Below the pieces are notes generated by a model. The model was not told where the DNA came from. It made no database searches and worked only from the letters and a program-made list of their open reading frames with translations. A DNA stretch of 64,000 nucleotides from Janthinobacterium sp. LM6 (GTDB taxonomy: Bacteria > Pseudomonadota > Gammaproteobacteria > Burkholderiales > Burkholderiaceae_D), in NCBI RefSeq assembly GCF_002002885.1, contig NZ_CP019510.1:3472001-3536000 (forward strand), given 5' to 3'. A program made the translations under genes and the position numbers. Positions 57,583 through 64,000 of the stretch are shown piece after piece. Every line of letters begins with the position of its first letter. Position 1 is the stretch's first letter.

Positions 57583-58848
57583 TCAGGCTTCCTGCCCCGT
57601 CGCCAGTGGCTCCGCTGGCCGCAGCCCGCTGCCAGTATCCGGGTGAAGGATCTTTTCCAGTATTTCGACGATCTCCGCGATACGGCGCGTGGCATCCTTG
57701 AATTCGATAACGCCAGGAACAGTTGGCCCGTGCTCGATTGCCAGAAAATCCGGGCCGAGTATCTCTTCGATGTACGTCTTGACATGCTGCACCCCGGCCA
57801 TGGTCAGGTACGCCGCAGCGGTGGCAGGGGCAGGCCCCGGGGCGGCACCTGAAAATGCGGCACCCGGCAGAGCGGCGTAGAGCGTTTTCGAGGCGGCGGA
57901 ATCGGCCAGGGCAAGCAGCACCACGCCATAGATCTGTTCCGGCAGTTTTACCCCGCCTTCGGCATCGGAATTGCCGTAAAGGGTCGGCAATTGCAGCAGC
58001 GTGCCCAGGGTCCAGGCATGCGGCACGATATCGTACTGATTGTGGATCAGGACATTCCAGCTCTGCCAGGCTTTGCCGCCCGCGGACTGGCGCGGAAAGG
58101 CATCGGCAAAGCGCCTGGAAAAGCTGGTATTGCCGGGAGAGGCGCCCGCGGTCGGATAAACGCGTACCCGCTCGAATGCGGACAAGGCGCCGTGTTCCTT
58201 CAGGTACAGGGCAAAAGTCGGCGCCAGCGCGCCGGCAAGGCTATGCCCGGTGAAGATCATGCGCGCCCCGGCGCTTGCCGTGCGATTGAGCTGCCCGATA
58301 AAATCGGCAAGGCTGCTTGTTCCATGCGCAGGATCGGTCGGCGTCAATGCGGCAAGGTGCCGCACGCCAGTCGCCGTGCCTTTGGAAATGAGCGGCATGG
58401 CGGAATTGGGCGCAGCGGCATCGGCAAACGGCATGGCCGGATCATATTGCGCCCAGTTGACGGTGGACGACACCGTAAAATCTTCCACGATCCAGTCATA
58501 GCCGGAGATGAAATTGGTGGCCGCAATGGCAACCACATAGCTTGCGGCTGTCGTTCCATCCTCGAACGCGACTTCCGGATTATAAAAAACAACGGCGGCA
58601 TTCTCTGCCACCCTGGAGTTCGCGCCGCGCCAGACCGCCGGGCCCCAGACGATTTCCCAGCCAGTCCCCAGGCCAGCCGAGACCGCCGGCTCAGGCAAGG
58701 CAGCCTGGATATTCGCCGCCAGCTGGGCTTCCAGCGGGTCGCCATGCGTGCCCGGAACATAGCGGTCCCTGGCGATATAGTTGGAAGCCAGATTCGATAA
58801 TAAGGACAGGGCAAACGTCTGTTGAAAAACATCAAAATGTGCTGACAT
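57583..58848 (-). CDS. Class-3 lipase family protein
   Basis: 421 residues. The nucleophile elbow is FTGHSLAGALAP (Ser203). NVLIHNQYDIVPHAW supplies the catalytic Asp273 in the family's NxxDxVP motif, and VQHVKTYIEEIL has the catalytic His355. So the complete triad of class-3 (fungal-type) lipases is present. No signal peptide is visible, so export would need another route. It is the first gene of the minus-strand cluster leading to the collar protein, Sel1 protein and TpsA/TpsB. Substrate probably an ester lipid, unproven. Confidence 0.8.
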   Translation of the reverse strand: MSAHFDVFQQTFALSLLSNLASNYIARDRYVPGTHGDPLEAQLAANIQAALPEPAVSAGLGTGWEIVWGPAVWRGANSRVAENAAVVFYNPEVAFEDGTTAASYVVAIAATNFISGYDWIVEDFTVSSTVNWAQYDPAMPFADAAAPNSAMPLISKGTATGVRHLAALTPTDPAHGTSSLADFIGQLNRTASAGARMIFTGHSLAGALAPTFALYLKEHGALSAFERVRVYPTAGASPGNTSFSRRFADAFPRQSAGGKAWQSWNVLIHNQYDIVPHAWTLGTLLQLPTLYGNSDAEGGVKLPEQIYGVVLLALADSAASKTLYAALPGAAFSGAAPGPAPATAAAYLTMAGVQHVKTYIEEILGPDFLAIEHGPTVPGVIEFKDATRRIAEIVEILEKILHPDTGSGLRPAEPLATGQEA

Positions 58849-59383
58849 GGTCTCTTTCTATGCCAAGAACTTCGTGAATAAGACGGTATTCGCCGGGTAA
58901 AAAATCATGCTGTTTTTATATGCGGCTTTCATTGCGGTGCCCAGCGAGTTCTTTTGATTTATTTTTATCGCCAGCCAGGGATGGAAAATCGGCTTGAATA
59001 ATGTACTTTTTATATTTCCATTATCTTTCAATTATCTTTCCGTCCCTGATTTGCTTAGTATAGTGACTCCGTTACTTAAATAACAAACCACCAATACCCA
59101 CCAGAAGTGACCAATTGTGACGTTGGCCGCCTCCTTCCCATTGGCAGCCGCGCGGTGCCGTCCCTTGGTCGGCGCCATCCGCTCGGCGGCATAGTGCTTA
59201 CGCTGTTTTAAATAAGGGGGATTTATCCGAAACCGCATTCGGGGCATTGAACGTGGCGCGTTTTAATATATTGATGTAGATCAATCTATTTTCGAATTGC
59301 ATGCAGCAGAATGTGACCATACGCAAATGTCTGTTGAACAGACTATGGCAGCACTACGCATGATCAACTTGATAAGGAATGAT
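58849..59383. other. Divergent promoter region with FNR/Anr site, no supported gene
   Basis: This 535-base gap separates the minus-strand lipase from the plus-strand alcohol dehydrogenase. The lipase side is AT-rich and should hold the promoter of the surface cluster. The other side has a perfect FNR/Anr box (59271-59284). A 71-residue minus-strand frame at 59032-59247 has no start signal and no known domain and is not called. Confidence 0.5.
59271..59284. promoter_or_regulatory. FNR/Anr binding site
   Basis: TTGATGTAGATCAA matches the FNR/Anr consensus TTGAT-N4-ATCAA at every defined position. It lies about 100 bases upstream of the alcohol dehydrogenase start codon, a distance that suits activation under oxygen limitation. 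Confidence 0.7.
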
Positions 59384-60421
59384 ATGACACCCACAACCAT
59401 GAAAGCCGCCGTTGTCGAGCAACTGGGCCAGCCGCTGGTGCTGCGCGACGTACCCGTGCCGGTGCCTGGCCCCGGCCAGATCCTCGTCAGGACGGAAGCA
59501 TGCGGCGTCTGCCACACGGACTTGCATGCGGCACGCGGCGACTGGCCCGTCAAGCCGACGCCGCCATTCATTCCCGGCCACGAAGGCATCGGCCTGGTGG
59601 TGGCCATGGGCACGGGCGTGACGGAAGTGCAGCTGGGCGACCGGGTCGGCGTACCCTGGCTCTATTCGGCTTGCGGCCATTGCGAACATTGCCTGGCAGC
59701 CTGGGAAACCGTGTGCGCCGAGGCGCAGTTCGGCGGCTACACCAAGAATGGCGGCTTCGCCGAATACATCCTTGCCGACCCGCGCTACGTCGCGCACATT
59801 CCGGCCGGCTTGTCCCCCGTGCAGGCGGCGCCCATCATCTGCGCCGGCGTGACCAGTTACAAGGGCATCAAGGAAACGGGCGCGCGGCCGGGCCAGTGGC
59901 TGGCCGTGTCCGGCATCGGCGGCCTGGGCCACCTGGCCATCGAATATGCGGTGGCCATGGGCTTGCGCGTGGCGGCCGTCGACATCGATGAAGGCAAGCT
60001 GGAGCACGCGCGCGCCCTGGGCGCCGAAGTGACCATCAATGCGCGCCAGGGCGACCCGGTCGCGGCCCTGCGCGAAGCGACCGGGGGCGGCGCCCACGGC
60101 GTGCTGATCACGGCGCCGTCGATCGATGCCTTCCAGCAAGGCGTGGCGATGACGCGCAAGCGCGGCACCTGCGTATTGGTCGGCTTGCCGCCGGGCGACT
60201 TCCCGACGCCGCTGTTCGACGTCGTCGCCAATTGCGTGACGATACGCGGTTCTTTTGTGGGCACGCGCCAGGACATGGCCGAGGCGCTCGCCTTCGCCGC
60301 CACCGGCAAGGTCAAGGCCGGCGTGGAATTGCAGCCGCTGTCGGCCATCAACGAGATCTTCAGCCGGCTGGAACATGGCCAGGTTGCCTCGCGCGTGGTG
60401 CTCGATTTCAGCGGCAGCTGA
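59384..60421 (+). CDS. adhP: Zinc-dependent alcohol dehydrogenase
   Basis: 345 residues from MTPTTMKAAVVEQ, with AAGGA upstream. Catalytic zinc ligands Cys43 and His66 (GHE) and Cys153, and structural zinc ligands Cys97, Cys100, Cys103 and Cys111, are all present at the classic spacing. The NAD-binding motif is SGIGGLGHLAIEYA. The pattern fits the propanol-preferring AdhP class, oxidising short alcohols or reducing acetaldehyde. An FNR/Anr box upstream suggests induction when oxygen is low, in line with a fermentative role. Cytosolic, tetrameric in relatives. Confidence 0.85.
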   Translation: MTPTTMKAAVVEQLGQPLVLRDVPVPVPGPGQILVRTEACGVCHTDLHAARGDWPVKPTPPFIPGHEGIGLVVAMGTGVTEVQLGDRVGVPWLYSACGHCEHCLAAWETVCAEAQFGGYTKNGGFAEYILADPRYVAHIPAGLSPVQAAPIICAGVTSYKGIKETGARPGQWLAVSGIGGLGHLAIEYAVAMGLRVAAVDIDEGKLEHARALGAEVTINARQGDPVAALREATGGGAHGVLITAPSIDAFQQGVAMTRKRGTCVLVGLPPGDFPTPLFDVVANCVTIRGSFVGTRQDMAEALAFAATGKVKAGVELQPLSAINEIFSRLEHGQVASRVVLDFSGS

Positions 60422-60521
60422 GCGGCACGCCGCCGGCAGGCTGCGCGGTGTGTCGTGCGACGGCAATGAGATTGATGTTGCTATGATGGCATTTCATAAA
60501 AGACACACCAAGGACATACCG

Positions 60522-61235
60522 ATGAAGAAATCCCTCTCCGGCCTGCTGGCCTGCGCAGCCCTCGCCTGGTCCGTTTCGGCGGGCGTGGCCAGCGCGGCCG
60601 AGCCGGCCCCGGCTGCGCTGCCCGGACACTATTACCTGCAAGGCGTCATGGAAGCGGGTTCCGAACTGCTGCTGAAAAAGGACGGCACCTTCGAATGGAT
60701 GCTCAGTTACGGCAATACCGACGAGCAAGCCAGCGGCGAGTGGCGCGTTTCCGGCGACCTGGTGACCCTGGAGGCGGGCAACGGCGGCAAGGAGCCGCAG
60801 TTTCGCGTGTTCGAGGAATCGGAAATGCGCATCCAGAAACCCGCCGAAGCGGGCGTGTGGGTGGCCATCGTCGGCTACCCACAGGTGGGGCCGATGCCCG
60901 GCGTGGAAGTGAAGTTCGAAGCGCAAAGCGGCAAGACGGCCACGGCCGTCAGCGTGGCGAACGGCGACGCCATCGTCCGCATGCCGGCGTCGGAACGCTG
61001 GGTGCGGGCCGGCTTGCGCCGCCAGGGATCGAAGGCCGACTATCAATGGCTGGCCGTGCCGCCCGCGCGCGCGCAGGAACGCATCGCCGCGTTCGCCGTC
61101 ACCGACGCCAAGTGGTTGCGGGGCCAGGCGTTCCAGAAGCTGGCCTTGCGCGTCGTCAAGGGCGGGCTGAAGGTCGACGATGCGGACAACGGACTGGCCA
61201 GGGGCTTGTACGCGAAACCGGCATCGAAGCAATAA
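60522..61235 (+). CDS. Exported protein of unknown function
   Basis: 237 residues from MKKSLSGLLACAALAWSVSAGVASAAEPA (signal peptide), with AAGGA seven bases upstream. The mature part is a small beta-sandwich-like domain: GHYYLQGVMEAGSELLLKKDGTFEWMLSYGNTDEQASGEWRVSGDLVTLEAG, which reads like a stand-alone lipocalin-type or META-like repeat, then FRVFEESEMRIQKPAEAGVWVAIVG. Its C-terminal half contains SDKWL-like strands and no Cys. Periplasmic. It sits between the alcohol dehydrogenase and the FTR1 gene; a link to either is unproven. Confidence 0.65.
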   Translation: MKKSLSGLLACAALAWSVSAGVASAAEPAPAALPGHYYLQGVMEAGSELLLKKDGTFEWMLSYGNTDEQASGEWRVSGDLVTLEAGNGGKEPQFRVFEESEMRIQKPAEAGVWVAIVGYPQVGPMPGVEVKFEAQSGKTATAVSVANGDAIVRMPASERWVRAGLRRQGSKADYQWLAVPPARAQERIAAFAVTDAKWLRGQAFQKLALRVVKGGLKVDDADNGLARGLYAKPASKQ

Positions 61236-61329
61236 CCTTCCCCCCTCGTTCCATTCTCCAGGCACGCCATCCTGGTCAAGCATATTGACCAGGACAGCGC
61301 TGTTTGCGCCCGCGCACGCCCGTGCGCCG

Positions 61330-61358
61330 TTGACACCCCGCACTGTCTGTCCTATAGT
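61330..61358 (+). promoter_or_regulatory. Sigma-70-type promoter of the FTR1 gene
   Basis: TTGACA (61330-61335) and TATAGT (61353-61358) are separated by exactly 17 bases. Transcription would start near 61365, just before the Fur-like hexamers. Confidence 0.7.
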
Positions 61359-61374
61359 CGCCGGGTTAACGACA

Positions 61375-61392
61375 AATGAGAATGAGAATCAT
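61375..61392. promoter_or_regulatory. Fur-like hexamers overlapping the FTR1 start
   Basis: Three consecutive hexamers, AATGAG AATGAG AATCAT, resemble the GATAAT-type array bound by Fur. They lie just downstream of the -10 element and overlap the possible start codons at 61376 and 61391, a position where bound Fur would block transcription. Confidence 0.5.
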
Positions 61393-63340
61393 GTTCAGTT
61401 CTATCAAGAAATGGCTCGTGTGTTATCCGCTCGTGGCTGCCAGCCTCAGCCTGTTACTGGCCGGCGGCGCGCAAGCGCAAGTGGCCGACCAGGGCGCCGG
61501 CGCCAAGCAGTTGTGGCAATTGATCGATTATGTTGCCGTCGATTACAGCGGCGCCGTCGAGCACGGCAAAGTGGTCAGCGAGGCGGAATACGCGGAAATG
61601 CTCGATTTTACGGACAACGCGACGACGCAGATCGCCGCCCTGCCCGCCCACGCCTCGAAGGCGGCCATTGCCGCCGCCATCGCCGACCTGCGCAAAGCGG
61701 TTGTCGCCAAGGCGGACGGCGTGGAAGTCAAGCGCCTGGCGCACCACGCGAACGGCTTGCTGATTGCCGCCTACCCGATACCCGTGGCGCCGAAAGTGCT
61801 GCCCAACCTGGCGCGCGGCGCGGCCCTGTATGCGGCCCAGTGCGCTTCCTGCCACGGCGTGGCCGGCGGCGGCGACGGTCCCCTGGCGGCCAGCCTGGAA
61901 CCGAAACCGATCGCCTTCACGGATGCCGAGCGGGCGCAGTCGCGTAGCGTGATGGCGCTGTACCAGGTCATTTCGCAAGGCGTGGCCGGCACCTCGATGG
62001 CCAGTTTCGGCCAGCTGTCCGAAAACGAGCGCTGGGACCTGGCCTTCTTTGTGGGCGGCATGTCGCACGACGCGGCGGCGCGCGCGCACGGCGAAAAGCT
62101 GTGGCAAGACGATCCGCGCAGTAAAAAGCTGTACGCGGACCTGGCCGCCGTGACGACCCTGACGCAGGAAGCGGCGGCGGCCAAGCTGGGCGCGGACGAG
62201 GCGCATGCGCTGACGGCGTACCTGCGCAGCCACCCGGACAAGGCCGAGGCGCACAAGCCCACGGGCCTGGCCCTGTCGCGCCTGCGCCTGGCCGAAAGCC
62301 TGGCCGCCGTGCACGCGGGCGACCGCGCGGGCGCCACGCGCCTGGGCCTGTCGGCCTACCTGGACGGCTTCGAGCCGATCGAGCCGATGGTCGGCGCGCG
62401 CAACAAGTCCTTGCTGCTGGCCGTGGAAAACGCCATGCTGGCCTACCGTTCCGCCGTTGCCAAGGGCACGGTGGCCGACGCCGAAGCGGCCGGCGACAAG
62501 CTGCAGCAACTGTTTACCCACGTGGAAGCGGAGCTGGGCGACGCCAAGGCCGAGCCGATGACGACCTTTATCGGCGCCCTGACGATCTTGCTGCGCGAAG
62601 GCGTGGAAGCGTTGCTGATCGTGATCGGCATCATCGCCTTCCTGCGCAAGGCCAAGCGCAACGATGTCATGCCCTACGTGCATGGCGGCTGGATCAGCGC
62701 GCTGGTGGCGGGCGGCCTGACGTGGGTGGCGGCAACGTACCTGGTGACCATCAGCGGCGCCAGCCGGGAAGTGAGCGAAGGGCTCGGTTCCGTGTTCGCC
62801 GCCCTGGTCCTGCTCAGCGTGGGCTTGTGGATGCACCAGAAGAGCAGCGCCGGGCGCTGGCAGGAATACCTGCACGAGAAACTCACGGCGGCCATGACGC
62901 GGCGCTCCGCCTGGGGCCTGTTCGCGCTGGCCTTCATCGCCGTCTACCGCGAAGTGTTTGAAACCGTGCTGTTCTATTCCGCCCTGGCGGCGGATGGCAA
63001 CGGCGGCGCCCTGCTGGGCGGCTTCCTGGTGGCCATCGTGCTGCTGGTCGTCATCGCCTGGGCCTTGCTGCGCACCAGCGCCCGCATGCCTATCGGCAAG
63101 TTCTTCTCGTGGACGTCCGCCTTCGTGGCCGTGCTGGCCGTGATTTTGATGGGCAAAGGCGTGGCCGCGCTGCAGGAAGCGGGCTGGATCGGCGTCACCC
63201 CCGTCGACTTCATGCGCATCGACTTGCTGGGCATCCTGCCGACGGCGGAAACCCTGCTGGCGCAGGCGGCCATCCTGGCCATCATCATCGCCGGCTATGG
63301 CTGGAACCGTTACTCGGCAGGCAAGCACAAGCTGGCCTGA
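61376..63340 (+). CDS. FTR1-family iron permease fused to a cytochrome c domain
   Basis: 654 residues. A signal peptide (VAASLSLLLAGGAQAQ) precedes a periplasmic part with a heme site CASCH (156-160) in a class I cytochrome c domain (ending GTSMASFGQLSENERWDLAFFV). The C-terminal half has about seven membrane helices with the iron-permease motifs REGVEAL (407-413) and REVFE (524-528). This arrangement lets electron transfer oxidise Fe(II) or otherwise drive uptake in one chain, as proposed for bacterial Ftr systems. The ATG at 61391 is an alternative start that leaves the Fur site in the leader. Inner membrane; followed by a strong terminator. Confidence 0.85.
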   Translation: MRMRIMFSSIKKWLVCYPLVAASLSLLLAGGAQAQVADQGAGAKQLWQLIDYVAVDYSGAVEHGKVVSEAEYAEMLDFTDNATTQIAALPAHASKAAIAAAIADLRKAVVAKADGVEVKRLAHHANGLLIAAYPIPVAPKVLPNLARGAALYAAQCASCHGVAGGGDGPLAASLEPKPIAFTDAERAQSRSVMALYQVISQGVAGTSMASFGQLSENERWDLAFFVGGMSHDAAARAHGEKLWQDDPRSKKLYADLAAVTTLTQEAAAAKLGADEAHALTAYLRSHPDKAEAHKPTGLALSRLRLAESLAAVHAGDRAGATRLGLSAYLDGFEPIEPMVGARNKSLLLAVENAMLAYRSAVAKGTVADAEAAGDKLQQLFTHVEAELGDAKAEPMTTFIGALTILLREGVEALLIVIGIIAFLRKAKRNDVMPYVHGGWISALVAGGLTWVAATYLVTISGASREVSEGLGSVFAALVLLSVGLWMHQKSSAGRWQEYLHEKLTAAMTRRSAWGLFALAFIAVYREVFETVLFYSALAADGNGGALLGGFLVAIVLLVVIAWALLRTSARMPIGKFFSWTSAFVAVLAVILMGKGVAALQEAGWIGVTPVDFMRIDLLGILPTAETLLAQAAILAIIIAGYGWNRYSAGKHKLA

Positions 63341-63366
63341 CCCTGTGACGCCCCGCAGTAACTGAA

Positions 63367-63404
63367 AGCCCCCGGTAGCTGCCTGCAGCTACCGGGGGCT
63401 TTTA
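63367..63404. terminator. Strong intrinsic terminator
   Basis: AGCCCCCGGTAGCTGC (63367-63382) pairs perfectly with GCAGCTACCGGGGGCT (63385-63400) around a 2-base loop, followed by TTTT. On the other strand AAAG precedes the stem and GCTTTCAG follows, so it can serve both the FTR1 gene and the convergent amidohydrolase gene. Confidence 0.9.
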
Positions 63405-63416
63405 CATTACGGCCGC

Positions 63417-64000
63417 TTATCGCGTCATTGCCCCTGGGGATTTGGCAGCGCTGTGCACTTTCACCCCTGCCAGCCAGGTTTCCTCCACCACGATGTCGCG
63501 CAGCTTGCGCACGTTCTCGTCCAGCGGGTCTTGCGCCAGGATCACCAGGTCGGCCCGCTTGCCGGCTTCCAGCGAACCGACCAGATGATCCATGTGGCAA
63601 TGCCAGGCGGCATCGAGCGTAACGGCACGCAATCCCGCCATGCGGCTGATGCGCTCGTCCGGATTCAGCACCTCTTTCCCTGGCGCCCCTTCCATGGTGC
63701 GGAACACCGCCTGCTCCATCATGCGCAAAGGGCCCAGCGGCGAGACGAAATGGTCCGAGTGCAAGCTGATGTGCATGCCCGCATTCAATGCCGAGTAGCA
63801 ACGGTCCAGCAACTGGGCCCGCTCCTGGCCAAAGATGGTTTGCTGGAACGTGTGTCCCCAATAGCCGACGTGGCCGATGAGGAAACTGGGGTTCAGCTGC
63901 AGTGTCGCCATTTTCGTGATGGCCTCATCATTCAGCAGCGAGGCGTGCTCGACGCGCAGGCGCAGCTGGCGCCGCTTTTTCGCCTCCTCTTCGCTGATGC
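63417..64000 (-). CDS. Amidohydrolase, partial (C-terminal part)
   Basis: The frame stays open from the window edge to the TGA at 63417, giving about 194 residues; the start is outside. RLRVEHASLLNDEAITKMATLQLNPSF and SLHSDHFVSPLGPLRMMEQAVFRT match the C-terminal half of Amidohydro_3/YtcJ-like metal-dependent hydrolases. The metal-site His lies in RVEHAS and the Asp in SLHSDH. The end, GSLEAGKRADLVILAQDPL, is the typical closing beta-sandwich segment. Substrate unknown. Convergent with FTR1, sharing the terminator at 63367. Confidence 0.8.
   Translation of the reverse strand, partial: ISEEEAKKRRQLRLRVEHASLLNDEAITKMATLQLNPSFLIGHVGYWGHTFQQTIFGQERAQLLDRCYSALNAGMHISLHSDHFVSPLGPLRMMEQAVFRTMEGAPGKEVLNPDERISRMAGLRAVTLDAAWHCHMDHLVGSLEAGKRADLVILAQDPLDENVRKLRDIVVEETWLAGVKVHSAAKSPGAMTR

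Noticed and set aside
59032-59247. 71-codon minus-strand frame upstream of the alcohol dehydrogenase
   Set aside because: No start signal, no domain, and composition unlike neighbours; left as intergenic.
61454-63328. 624-codon minus-strand open frame
   Set aside because: Shadow of the FTR1 fusion gene; Gln/His/Arg-rich and without any domain.

Overview
The window looks like the chromosome of a high-GC betaproteobacterium, most likely Oxalobacteraceae (Janthinobacterium/Massilia/Duganella group). The reasons are GC-rich third codon positions, CadA/CadR metal resistance, a two-partner secretion adhesin with an ESPR signal, a GH18 chitinase with a Thr-Pro linker, and an FTR1-type iron permease fused to a cytochrome c domain. 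The genus is an inference. No rRNA, tRNA or CRISPR array was found.

Layout. 1-1.8 kb: AT-richer debris with gene fragments, IS ends and two small membrane proteins. 1.8-6 kb: a marR-thioesterase-GNAT(truncated) operon, an HTH/citrate-synthase-like gene, a GNAT and an FAD oxidoreductase. 6-9.7 kb: four unrecognised or poorly known genes on the minus strand, a duplicated LysR tail and an IS remnant. 9.7-15.5 kb: LysR, GNAT, an SmvA/QacA-like exporter and two exported alpha/beta hydrolases. 15.6-18.4 kb: divergent cadA/cadR sharing a MerR-type promoter. 18.4-24.1 kb: an exported unknown, a chemoreceptor with a Cache protein, small hypotheticals, DUF4142 and SMI1/KNR4. 24.1-31.4 kb: MerR/SDR, an Nramp-like carrier, a five-heme fusion cytochrome and a LysR/amidase pair. 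31.5-36.4 kb: DUF2061, an NTF2-like/TetR pair, a chitinase and an M28-like lipoprotein.

37.1-42.6 kb is the most unusual region. A sequence closely resembling a XerCD dif site (37141-37168) borders an AT-rich block whose genes are all on the minus strand. These are a 5'-truncated filamentous-phage-type secretin, an intergenic region with strong hairpins, an intact HUH rolling-circle initiator, a small Cys-rich protein, and a translationally coupled pair. The pair is an unknown 272-aa protein followed by a membrane protein resembling putative abortive-infection (AbiC-like) proteins. On the far side lie an acetyltransferase, an IS3-type transposase tail and a decayed second copy of the initiator gene. 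I read this as a defective dif-integrated inovirus, possibly with defence cargo.

42.6-45.5 kb: a MerR regulator divergent from an Old-Yellow-Enzyme-like gene and an exported acetoacetate-decarboxylase-like gene, with a 19-bp-spacer promoter on each side. 45.5-58.9 kb: a minus-strand surface locus in the order class-3 lipase, exported tail-collar protein, Sel1-repeat protein, giant TpsA adhesin (15 YDG/YDA modules, 792-bp tandem repeats), TpsB transporter, histidine kinase, response regulator. 59.3-64 kb: a zinc alcohol dehydrogenase behind a perfect FNR/Anr-type box, an exported unknown, a cytochrome-FTR1 fusion behind Fur-like hexamers, and the C-terminal part of an amidohydrolase running off the right edge.
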